Of a stretch of DNA of 8,242 bases, positions 1-5,794 are shown piece by piece. The stretch lies in assembly GCA_049964535.1 (NCBI GenBank), contig JBMFXG010000124.1, positions 1-8,242 of the forward strand, written 5' to 3'. The notes under the pieces were generated by a model. That model was not told where the DNA came from and made no database searches. It worked only from the letters and a program-made list of their open reading frames with translations. The stretch is from JAJYZP01 sp049964535. GTDB taxonomy: Bacteria; Actinomycetota; Acidimicrobiia; Acidimicrobiales; Acidimicrobiaceae. Each line of letters begins with the position of its first letter. Positions within the stretch are counted from its first letter, which is position 1. The translations under genes and the position numbers were made by a program.

Positions 1-1
1 G

Positions 2-190
2 GTGCAGGCCTGGCCCGGACTGGCGATCTCGACCGTGACATCGCTGAAGAAGCTGAACTATCCCGTTCCAGGTGGTACGGTGGTGGGTCATCTCCGCGTG
101 AGCGTGGGTGAGCAGACCCAGTCGGTGGCGTTGGTGACTGCGGGGCGCTTGGCTGCTCCGACCCTGAGCTGGCGACTGCTCAGACTGTAG
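2..190 (+). CDS. C-terminal end of a probable D-alanyl-D-alanine carboxypeptidase (partial, cut by window start)
   Basis: This is the last 62 codons of a gene that begins before the window; the frame is open from base 2 to the TAG at 188-190. The visible tail has the pattern of the beta-rich C-terminal domain of PBP5-like D,D-carboxypeptidases: a proline-containing strand, then a 'G..VG.L.V..G' strand (GGTVVGHLRVSVG), then a 'valVtAg.l..P...WRL.R' ending (TLSWRLLRL). In that family the domain follows the penicillin-binding serine hydrolase domain, which trims the terminal D-Ala from peptidoglycan stem peptides outside the membrane. The catalytic motifs (SxxK, SxN, KTG) lie outside the window, so the call rests on the short tail alone. 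The GTG at base 2 is a codon inside the frame and need not be the start. The stop lies 4 bases before thrB, so the two are probably co-transcribed. Confidence 0.5.
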   Translation: MQAWPGLAISTVTSLKKLNYPVPGGTVVGHLRVSVGEQTQSVALVTAGRLAAPTLSWRLLRL

Positions 191-194
191 CGGC

Positions 195-1082
195 ATGTCG
201 ACCTTCGGAACCGCCCGAGCCCCAGGTTCGTCAGCGAATCTTGGACCTGGCTTCGATGTCTTAGCTATTGCGCTGGCCTCCTACGTCGAGGTAACCGTAG
301 AGCCGAGTACGTCGTTCTCGGTCTCGACCCGGGGGTACGGTACAGAGGTCGCAGTGGGACCGGAACACTTGGTGGCTCGGGTGGCGCGACGGGTCTTGGG
401 ACATGACCGTATCCACTGCGAACTCTCCTCTGATCTGCCACTTGCGCGTGGGCTGGGATCCTCGGCGGCGCTTGCACTGGTGACCGCAGCAGCGCTCGGC
501 GCTCCTGACCCACTCTCGATAGCAGTGGAGTTTGAAGGACACCCCGAGAACGCTGCGGCTTCAATGGTGGGTGGCGCCTGTGCCGCAGGCGTGATCGACG
601 GTGAAGTCCTTGTCCGTGCGCTTCCACTGGACCCCGAACTCTCCTGCGTGCTGGTGGTGCCGGAGCATCGGCTCTCTACCGAGCGTGCTAGAGATGCGCT
701 CCAGGCGAGCTATCAGCGCTCTGACGTTGTCTTCAACCTGCAACGGGCGGTCCTGCTCGCCCTGTCACTTGGTGATCTTCGGACGCTACGACCGGGTATC
801 TTCGACGATCGGATTCACCAGCGGCAGCGCTCCGTTCTCTATCCGCAGGCGGATCAAGTGCTATCAGCGTTGGTAGAGCACGGCGCACTCGGCGCATGTT
901 GGTCCGGTGCTGGATCGACGATGATTGGGTTTGTAGCACAAGAGAACGCCGAGGTGGTGGCGACGCTGGTGCGCGAGGATCTCGTGCGTCAGGGTCTGGA
1001 GGGTCTTGAGGTCACGGCTCTCGGATTCGATCGGATAGGGCTCACCCTTGGCAGCGAACGGCGGCCCTGGTCACAGGAGTAG
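195..1082 (+). CDS. thrB: Homoserine kinase (GHMP kinase family)
   Basis: Homoserine kinase phosphorylates L-homoserine with ATP to O-phosphohomoserine, the step before threonine synthase in threonine synthesis; it is cytosolic. The 295-residue protein has the usual family length of about 300. Visible signatures are the N-terminal PGSSANLGPGFDVLAIAL strand-turn (residues 10-27), the GHMP ATP-binding loop LARGLGSSAALAL (83-95), EGHPENAA followed by MVGG (114-127), the late DRIHQRQRSVLYP segment (205-217) and the C-terminal glycine motif SGAGST (237-242). The ATG at 195 places the conserved N-terminal strand at the right distance and lies 4 bases after the preceding stop. No clear Shine-Dalgarno is seen, so translational coupling to the upstream gene is likely. 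The usual partners hom and thrC are not adjacent on the downstream side. GHMP relatives such as mevalonate-pathway kinases are less likely because the NLGPGFD, HPEN and HQ motifs fit ThrB. Confidence 0.93.
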   Translation: MSTFGTARAPGSSANLGPGFDVLAIALASYVEVTVEPSTSFSVSTRGYGTEVAVGPEHLVARVARRVLGHDRIHCELSSDLPLARGLGSSAALALVTAAALGAPDPLSIAVEFEGHPENAAASMVGGACAAGVIDGEVLVRALPLDPELSCVLVVPEHRLSTERARDALQASYQRSDVVFNLQRAVLLALSLGDLRTLRPGIFDDRIHQRQRSVLYPQADQVLSALVEHGALGACWSGAGSTMIGFVAQENAEVVATLVREDLVRQGLEGLEVTALGFDRIGLTLGSERRPWSQE

Positions 1083-1085
1083 ACT

Positions 1086-2456
1086 GTGTCGGTGACAAAG
1101 ACATACTGGATGACGACTCTTGGGTGTCCCAAGAATCGGGTTGATTCGGACAAGATTGAGTCGAAGATGCTCGATGAAGGGCTTCAGCTCAGTGAGTCGA
1201 TCGAAGGTGCCGACCTCGTTGTCATCAATACTTGTGCATTCATTGATGTTGCGCGTGAGGAGTCCATCGCAACCATTCTCGATGCGGCGGAGGCGAAGAG
1301 GCCATCGGCCCGGCTCGTGGTAACTGGATGTTTGGCCGAGCGTTACGGTAGTGAGCTTGCGCAGGAGCTGCCCGAGGTCGATCTCGTTGCCGGTTTTGGG
1401 GTTGACTTTATCTCTGAACAGTCCGCTTCCCCAAAACCCACTTTTGGTGGCCCTGTCTTGCTCGGTACGGTGATCACTCGTCGCTCTCGCACGACCTCCA
1501 CTGAGCGCTCTAGCGTCGGTAGCGGTTCGTATCGGAGCGCACACGTGGGAGATGTTGAGCTTTCGTTGCCTGCCATGGACCTGTTGAACCTTCCTCGACG
1601 TACGACGACCAGTCCCTGGGCGTATGTGAAGGTGGCTGAAGGCTGTGACAAGGCGTGTGGGTTCTGTGCCATTCCGTCTTTTCGTGGTGCGCAGGTCTCT
1701 CGACCGATGGAGGCAATCGTCGAGGAGGCGAGCGCTCTTGCAATTGAGGAGGTGGTGCTCGTAGCACAAGATCTCGCTAACTACGGTCGAGACATCTACG
1801 GCAAGAGCCGGCTCTTGGATCTCTACCGAGAGATCTCCAACGTTGTGCCTTGGGTTCGATTGCTCTACCTCTATCCATCGGAGCTCACCCCGGCACTGAT
1901 TGCTGAGATGGCGGCCTCCGAGGTCCCCTACTTTGATCTCTCGCTCCAACACGTTTCTCGTCCGCTACTCCGCCGTATGCGGCGATTTGGGAGTGGTTCG
2001 ATCTTCTTAGAGCGCATTGCAGCGATACGCGCCCTTCGACCAGAGGCTACATTTCGGTCGAACTTTATCCTTGGCTATCCAGGTGAGACCGACGCGGACC
2101 ATCGAGAGTTGGTCTCCTTTATCGAACAGGCCGAGCTCGACTGGGTGGGTTTCTTCACCTACTCACAAGAGGAGGGTACCTACGCTGCGGGCTTAGATGG
2201 GGTCGTAGACCGGAGTCTGGCCTTAGAGCGATTGAATGAGCTGACCGAGATTCAAGATCGTATTACTCAACGTAAGCGGAGCGCCTTGATTGGAGACCGG
2301 CTGAACGTGCTTGTAGAGCGAGAGGGTGTGGCGCGTAGCTTTCGGGAGGCTCCTGAGATCGATGGTAACATCTTGGTCGATCCGAGCCTTGTGGTTGGAT
2401 CTCGTTGTGAGGTCGTAGTTGATGATTGTAGTGGCATCGATCTCCTAGCGCACTAG
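1086..2456 (+). CDS. rimO: Ribosomal protein uS12 (aspartate) methylthiotransferase RimO
   Basis: RimO is a radical-SAM enzyme that adds a methylthio group to the beta-carbon of a conserved aspartate of ribosomal protein S12. The N-terminal UPF0004 domain holds the three cysteines for the auxiliary 4Fe-4S cluster: C14 in TLGCPKNRVDSD, C50 in INTCAFID and C82 in VTGCLAE. The radical-SAM CxxxCxxC motif is C187/C191/C194 (EGCDKACGFCAIPSFRG). Further marks are YPSEL (263-267), LSLQH (285-289), LGYPGET (329-335) and the C-terminal SFREAPEIDG segment, where REAPEIDG is typical of RimO rather than MiaB. The linker between C82 and C187 is long, about 104 residues, and poorly conserved-looking; long linkers are common in actinobacterial RimO. 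The GTG start at 1086 has AGGAG at 1075-1079, 6 bases upstream and overlapping the end of thrB. A second in-frame GTG at 1092 is 12 bases from it and less likely. Length of 456 residues is normal. Confidence 0.95.
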   Translation: MSVTKTYWMTTLGCPKNRVDSDKIESKMLDEGLQLSESIEGADLVVINTCAFIDVAREESIATILDAAEAKRPSARLVVTGCLAERYGSELAQELPEVDLVAGFGVDFISEQSASPKPTFGGPVLLGTVITRRSRTTSTERSSVGSGSYRSAHVGDVELSLPAMDLLNLPRRTTTSPWAYVKVAEGCDKACGFCAIPSFRGAQVSRPMEAIVEEASALAIEEVVLVAQDLANYGRDIYGKSRLLDLYREISNVVPWVRLLYLYPSELTPALIAEMAASEVPYFDLSLQHVSRPLLRRMRRFGSGSIFLERIAAIRALRPEATFRSNFILGYPGETDADHRELVSFIEQAELDWVGFFTYSQEEGTYAAGLDGVVDRSLALERLNELTEIQDRITQRKRSALIGDRLNVLVEREGVARSFREAPEIDGNILVDPSLVVGSRCEVVVDDCSGIDLLAH

Positions 2457-2469
2457 CTCAAGTGCGCTA
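2446..2469. repeat. Perfect 9-bp inverted repeat across the rimO stop codon
   Basis: The arms TAGCGCACT (2446-2454) and AGTGCGCTA (2461-2469) are exact reverse complements separated by 6 bases. The TAG stop of rimO begins in the left arm, and the right arm runs into the putative pgsA -10 hexamer. There is no downstream T-run, so it is not a standard intrinsic terminator. As RNA it would fold at the end of rimO. As DNA it could be a protein-binding palindrome over the pgsA promoter. Its function is not known. Confidence 0.6.
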
Positions 2470-2473
2470 AGCT
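2468..2473 (+). promoter_or_regulatory. Putative -10 element (TAAGCT) of a leaderless pgsA promoter
   Basis: TAAGCT matches the actinobacterial TANNNT -10 pattern. It is followed by exactly 7 bases and then the pgsA ATG at 2481, which is the spacing of leaderless transcripts that start at the initiation codon. No Shine-Dalgarno precedes pgsA, in keeping with this. No convincing -35 is seen 17-18 bases upstream. A very similar arrangement occurs ahead of miaB. Confidence 0.5.
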
Positions 2474-2480
2474 GTTCGCA

Positions 2481-3038
2481 ATGACTTCTCCATCGACGTA
2501 CGGACCAACGGCGATCCGTACTCCGGCGAACTTGATTACTGCATTGCGGATTCTTGCGACACCGCTCGTAATTCTCTTGGTCCTTCACGATCGTCGGTCG
2601 TACGCCCCGGCGATCATCTGGTTCGTTTTAGCGATGACCGACGGCTTCGATGGTTTCGTCGCTCGTCGACAAGGAGCCACTCGTTCAGGGGCGTTCCTTG
2701 ACCCACTCGCAGACAAAATTATGGTCTTTGGCGCCTTCTTTGGTCTGGTCTATCTTGGACGAGTCGCACTCGTTCCGGTAGTGATTATGGCTCTACGGGA
2801 GGTCGGAATCTCGCTCTATCGCAGTGTTGTTGCTCGGTCTGGCGTATCGGTTCCTGCACGGCTTCTCGGCAAGATCAAGATGATTCTGCAGCTTTTGGTG
2901 ATCGAACTCGCTCTCCTCCCGGAAGTCTCTGATACGACTCTGGTCGATCGGCTCACTTGGGTCGCGACCGCCTTCGCGTTAGCCTCCGCTTTCCAGTATC
3001 TTTACGATGCACGCGTTCGACGATCGGCTGCGCATTAA
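2481..3038 (+). CDS. pgsA: CDP-diacylglycerol--glycerol-3-phosphate 3-phosphatidyltransferase (PGP synthase, CDP-alcohol phosphatidyltransferase family)
   Basis: This integral membrane enzyme would condense CDP-diacylglycerol with glycerol-3-phosphate to phosphatidylglycerophosphate, precursor of phosphatidylglycerol and cardiolipin. The 185-residue product has the family's usual size and several hydrophobic segments: about 18-35 (beginning NLITALRI), 43-53, 81-105, 131-146 and 160-174. The CDP-alcohol phosphotransferase active-site motif is present as D54-G-F-D57-G58 then A61-R62, later G70, D74 and D78. The spacer between AR and G is 7 residues, not the consensus 8 (see findings). NLIT.LRI at the N-terminus and the position in the rimO-pgsA-cinA-recA order support PGP synthase over other CDP-alcohol transferases such as phosphatidylinositol phosphate or cardiolipin synthases, though these cannot be fully excluded from sequence alone. 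The ATG at 2481 lacks a Shine-Dalgarno and sits 7 bases after a TANNNT hexamer, so a leaderless start is likely. Confidence 0.88.
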   Translation: MTSPSTYGPTAIRTPANLITALRILATPLVILLVLHDRRSYAPAIIWFVLAMTDGFDGFVARRQGATRSGAFLDPLADKIMVFGAFFGLVYLGRVALVPVVIMALREVGISLYRSVVARSGVSVPARLLGKIKMILQLLVIELALLPEVSDTTLVDRLTWVATAFALASAFQYLYDARVRRSAAH

Positions 3039-3167
3039 CGTGCTTTGACCCACATGATGCAGCGCCGTGGCTGTGTCGTAGGGTTATCGGCAGTGAACGC
3101 TCTGTCGTCGTGTTCGGTGAGGCTTCGGTCAATACTCGAGCGGGGATGCGCTTGGGGAGAGTGGCTT

Positions 3168-3173
3168 TAGGGT
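3168..3173 (+). promoter_or_regulatory. Weak candidate -10 (TAGGGT) for cinA in the pgsA-cinA gap
   Basis: The 186 bases between pgsA and cinA hold no gene I can support. TAGGGT at 3168-3173 fits TANNNT and would start a transcript near 3180, giving a leader of about 45 bases with a Shine-Dalgarno before cinA. No -35 at proper spacing accompanies it. Another TAGGGT lies at 3079-3084, and a good TTGACC -35-like hexamer lies at 3045-3050, but they are 28 bases apart. This is a low-confidence suggestion. Confidence 0.2.
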
Positions 3174-3214
3174 GATTGAGAGCTGCTGTGTCGTGGCGCT
3201 CAGCGAACGGTGTT

Positions 3215-3219
3215 AGGAG
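3215..3219 (+). promoter_or_regulatory. Ribosome binding site AGGAG that decides the cinA start
   Basis: AGGAG lies 5 bases ahead of the TTG at 3225. The in-frame GTG at 3210 is upstream of it, and the in-frame GTG at 3219 overlaps its last base, so neither could use it. TTG 3225 also begins the protein exactly at the conserved MRVEILAVGTELLLG. Confidence 0.65.
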
Positions 3220-3224
3220 TGACG

Positions 3225-4484
3225 TTGCGTGTAGAGATCTTGGCGGTGGGAACGGAACTGCTTCTCGGACAGATCGTGGATACTAACTCCACAATGATCG
3301 CCCAGAAGCTCGCAGAGTATGGACTCGAGAGCTACTACCAGACGCGAGTCGGCGATAATCATGCTCGGATCGTTGCGAGTATTCGCGCTTCGTTGGCCCG
3401 GAGCGATGCACTGGTGATCTGTGGTGGGCTCGGGCCGACTCAAGACGACATCACGCGCGAGGCAATCGCTGAGGTGATGGGAGTCGAGCTCCGCCTCGAC
3501 GAAGAGGTTGCGGATCGGATTCGAGGTTTCTTTGCCGCACGGGGACGTGAGATGTCAGAGAATAACCTCCTTCAAGCGATGGTCCCAGTTGGAGCTAGCA
3601 TCATCGAGCAGCGCAAAGGAACCGCTCCCGGCCTGATCTGTCCGGTTGGACACAAAGTGATCTACGCAGCGCCCGGTGTTCCCTATGAGCTCGAGGAGAT
3701 GCTCACCCGAGTGATCTTGCCCGATCTCTTGGCGAGAACGAATCAGCCAGGTGTGATCCGCTCGAGAGTCCTTCGGACGTGGGGCCTTGCTGAGTCCCGG
3801 CTCGCTGAGGTGGTGGCGCCACGTTTTGACTATCTCGCAGCGACAGCGAACCCGACGATAGCGTTTTTGGCCTCTGGTATTGAAGGTATTAAGGTGAGGG
3901 TGACTGCGCGGGCTGAGACCGATGCAGAGGCGACCGCCTTGCTTGACGACGAGGAGCGGGAGCTGCGGGCGCTGCTCGGTGACTACGTGTTTGGGCTTGA
4001 CGATGTAACGATGGAGGCCGCTGTTGGTCGGCTGCTCCGTGAGCGGTCACTCTTCTGTGCGGTTGCGGAGTCGGTGACTGGAGGGCTGGTTGCTTCTCGA
4101 CTCGTCTCGGTCCCAGGAGCATCGAGCTTCTTCCGAGGTGGTGTGGTGAGCTACACCACCGATGCAAAACACGAACTGCTCGGTGTGGCGGAAGGTCCGG
4201 TGATCTCGGGTGAGACGGCCGTGGCCATGGCTCGTGGGGTAGCGAAGATTTTTCACTGTGAAGTTGGTCTTGGAATCACCGGTGTGGCCGGTCCGGACCT
4301 CCAAGAGGGTCAACCGACTGGAAGCGTCTTTGTCGGTGTGCTCCTTGATGGGCAAGAGTACGTGCGTGAGCTTCGTCTTCCTGGCGACCGTGAGCGTATC
4401 CGTGCCTTTGCGGCAATCTCTGCGTTGGACTTCCTTCGCTTACTGATGACTGGCTCACCGAGACTCAACGACGAGGTGAGGTAA
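3225..4484 (+). CDS. cinA: CinA-family protein: MoCF-like N-terminal domain plus PncC-type nicotinamide-nucleotide amidase domain
   Basis: The 419-residue protein has the full two-part CinA layout and normal family length. The N-terminal molybdopterin-binding-like (MoCF) domain starts with VEILAVGTELLLG and carries GGLGPTQDD (residues 67-75), GTAPG (132-136) and AAPGVPYELEEM (148-159); in CinA this domain is associated with ADP-ribose pyrophosphatase activity. The C-terminal CinA/PncC domain (about 265-410) has AESVTGG (281-287), PGASSFF then GGVVSYTTDAK and GITGVAGP (350-357); S300 and Y310 have the spacing of the proposed active-site Ser/Tyr of NMN deamidases. It would convert nicotinamide mononucleotide to nicotinic acid mononucleotide in NAD salvage. 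The usual AESCTGG is AESVTGG here. The start was moved to TTG 3225 because of the AGGAG at 3215-3219. Location just upstream of recA is the classical cinA context; a role in competence is not implied. Confidence 0.92.
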   Translation: MRVEILAVGTELLLGQIVDTNSTMIAQKLAEYGLESYYQTRVGDNHARIVASIRASLARSDALVICGGLGPTQDDITREAIAEVMGVELRLDEEVADRIRGFFAARGREMSENNLLQAMVPVGASIIEQRKGTAPGLICPVGHKVIYAAPGVPYELEEMLTRVILPDLLARTNQPGVIRSRVLRTWGLAESRLAEVVAPRFDYLAATANPTIAFLASGIEGIKVRVTARAETDAEATALLDDEERELRALLGDYVFGLDDVTMEAAVGRLLRERSLFCAVAESVTGGLVASRLVSVPGASSFFRGGVVSYTTDAKHELLGVAEGPVISGETAVAMARGVAKIFHCEVGLGITGVAGPDLQEGQPTGSVFVGVLLDGQEYVRELRLPGDRERIRAFAAISALDFLRLLMTGSPRLNDEVR

Positions 4485-4492
4485 GGTAAGGT
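4474..4492 (+). repeat. Short tandem pentamer repeat AGGTR at the cinA stop
   Basis: AGGTG, AGGTA, AGGTA and AGGT follow one another directly, and the cinA TAA (4482-4484) lies within them. Pentamer slippage here would alter only the last few codons of CinA. No functional meaning is evident. Confidence 0.5.
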
Positions 4493-4587
4493 CGTGTGTC
4501 TTGATAGAGTTCCGGACTTCCCTTCAGCGAGGTGCATCAAGCGTCGCTCGAGGCCATGGTGGTCATCTGATTTGAGGACGGTGGAGC

Positions 4588-4599
4588 ATTGAGCTCAAT
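4588..4599. repeat. 12-bp perfect palindrome ATTGAGCTCAAT upstream of recA
   Basis: The sequence reads identically on both strands and lies 36 bases before the SOS box in the non-coding gap between cinA and recA. It could be an operator for a dimeric regulator, but it matches no site I recognise and a 12-bp palindrome may arise by chance. Confidence 0.35.
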
Positions 4600-4634
4600 T
4601 GGGCCGGTAGATCGTTCCACCTTCTGGTAGTGTA

Positions 4635-4646
4635 GAACACATGTTC
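4635..4646. promoter_or_regulatory. LexA-binding SOS box (GAAC-ACAT-GTTC) for recA
   Basis: A perfect GAAC-N4-GTTC palindrome lies 72 bases before the first recA start codon. This is the core of the Gram-positive/actinobacterial LexA operator (CGAACNNNNGTTCG). The flank is A on the left and G on the right, so the outer base pair is matched on one side only. Location in front of recA makes LexA repression, relieved by RecA filament-stimulated self-cleavage after DNA damage, the natural reading. It abuts a candidate -35 (TTGAAA, 4651-4656) and follows an extended -10-like TGGTAGTGT (4625-4633), so LexA could block either promoter. Confidence 0.88.
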
Positions 4647-4650
4647 GAAG

Positions 4651-4681
4651 TTGAAACTTTGTAACTACCATGTTGTACGGT
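4651..4681 (+). promoter_or_regulatory. Candidate recA promoter
   Basis: TTGAAA (4651-4656) is a good -35 hexamer. Downstream, TTGTAC (4673-4678, spacer 16) or TACGGT (4676-4681, TANNNT type, spacer 19) could serve as -10. A transcript would start near 4685-4690 and give a leader of about 30 bases carrying the recA Shine-Dalgarno. The SOS box ends only 4 bases before the -35. The exact -10 cannot be fixed by eye. Confidence 0.45.
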
Positions 4682-4717
4682 GAACACGGCACGATCAGAA
4701 CGTGAAGAAAGGGAGCG

Positions 4718-5767
4718 ATGATGGACAGAGATAAAGCGTTAGACATGGCACTCTCTCAGATTGAGAAGCAGTTTGGGAAGGGATCGATTATGCGGATGGG
4801 GGAGGCCCCTCAGCTCACGATCGAGGCGATCTCGACCGGTGCCATGGCGTTGGATCTCGCTCTCGGGGTCGGTGGACTTCCACGTGGTCGTGTCGTGGAG
4901 ATCTATGGACCGGAATCTTCTGGAAAGTCGACGCTTGCAATGCACGTCGTCGCTGAGGCCCAGCGAACCGGTGGCCGATGTGCCTACATCGACGCGGAGC
5001 ACGCCATGGACCCTATCTACGCCCAAGCGATCGGAGTCGATATCGATGAGCTCTTGATCTCACAGCCAGACACCGGTGAACAGGGCTTAGAGATTGCCGA
5101 TATGTTGATTCGCTCGGGATCGCTCGATGTCATCGTCATCGACTCGGTTGCGGCTCTGACTCCTCGGGCGGAGATCGAAGGCGATATGGGTGACTCGCAC
5201 GTCGGTCTTCAGGCGAGGCTGATGTCTCAGGCGCTGCGCAAGATCACCGGCACGCTCTCGCGGTCCAACACGATAGCGATCTTCATCAATCAGCTCCGAG
5301 AGAAGATCGGCGTGATGTACGGCTCTCCAGAGGTAACGACCGGCGGTAAGGCTTTGAAGTTCTATGCATCCGTGCGACTCGACATTCGAAAGATCGAGGC
5401 GATCAAAGAGGGTGCTGAGGTCATTGGAAGTCGAACTCGGGTGAAGGTCGTCAAGAACAAGTGTGCACCTCCTTTTCGTCAGGCAGAGTTTGACATCATG
5501 TACGGCACAGGGATCTCTCGCGAAGGCTCGCTGTTAGATGTGGGTGTTGAACTTGGACTTATCAAGAAGTCCGGATCTTGGTACACCTACGAAGGTGAGC
5601 AGCTGGGTCAGGGGCGTGAGAACGTTAAGAGCTTCCTGATCGCCAATCCGCAGCTTACGGTGGAGCTCGACCAGAGAGTACGCGAACAGATGCTCTCACT
5701 GGCATCACCGGGCCTTGCACATGGCGTCACCGACCGTAGCGATGAAGAGATCCTTCTTGAGGACTAG
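4718..5767 (+). CDS. recA: Recombinase RecA
   Basis: RecA forms ATP-dependent filaments on single-stranded DNA, carries out strand exchange in recombinational repair and stimulates LexA self-cleavage. The 349-residue protein is full length and has no intein. It starts with the conserved KALDMALSQIEKQFGKGSIMR region, then Walker A GPESSGKST (64-72), DAEHAMDP (92-99), Walker B VIVIDS (138-143), the L1 loop near EGDMGDSHVGLQARLMSQ (154-171), the L2 region after NQLREKIG with VTTGGKALKF (206-215), and an acidic C-terminus ending SDEEILLED. Two adjacent ATGs (4718 and 4721) are possible starts. The purine-rich AAAGGGAG at 4708-4715 is only 2 bases from the first and 5 from the second, so 4721 may be used, changing the product by one Met. 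It is preceded by an SOS box. No recX follows; miaB begins 27 bases after the stop. Confidence 0.98.
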   Translation: MMDRDKALDMALSQIEKQFGKGSIMRMGEAPQLTIEAISTGAMALDLALGVGGLPRGRVVEIYGPESSGKSTLAMHVVAEAQRTGGRCAYIDAEHAMDPIYAQAIGVDIDELLISQPDTGEQGLEIADMLIRSGSLDVIVIDSVAALTPRAEIEGDMGDSHVGLQARLMSQALRKITGTLSRSNTIAIFINQLREKIGVMYGSPEVTTGGKALKFYASVRLDIRKIEAIKEGAEVIGSRTRVKVVKNKCAPPFRQAEFDIMYGTGISREGSLLDVGVELGLIKKSGSWYTYEGEQLGQGRENVKSFLIANPQLTVELDQRVREQMLSLASPGLAHGVTDRSDEEILLED

Positions 5768-5786
5768 CTCGCCTGAGCGCTAGGCT
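5757..5786 (+). promoter_or_regulatory. Putative leaderless promoter of miaB over the recA stop codon
   Basis: TTGAGG (5757-5762) as -35 and TAGGCT (5781-5786) as TANNNT -10 are separated by 18 bases. The GTG proposed as miaB start (5795) lies 8 bases after the -10, as in leaderless transcripts. The segment 5764-5783 is an imperfect inverted repeat: CTAGCTC pairs with GAG-CTAG around a 4-base loop, with a 2-base bulge. The element resembles the one before pgsA. It would let miaB be expressed independently of SOS-controlled recA. Confidence 0.45.
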
Positions 5787-5794
5787 TGTCACTC

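Noticed and set aside
1071..1952. 293-codon minus-strand frame opposite rimO
   Set aside because: It lies wholly opposite the strongly motif-supported rimO and has the composition of an antisense shadow.
2957..3175. 72-codon + strand frame at the end of pgsA and into the gap
   Set aside because: Most of its first part is a shadow of pgsA in another frame and the rest has no protein-like pattern or ribosome site.
4500..4541. CTTGAT...ATCAAG pairing after cinA as a terminator
   Set aside because: The stem is only 6 bp with a loop of about 30 bases and no T-run follows.
5333..5350. Possible intein insertion site in recA
   Set aside because: The VTTGGKALKF region is continuous, and the total length of 349 residues leaves no room for an intein.
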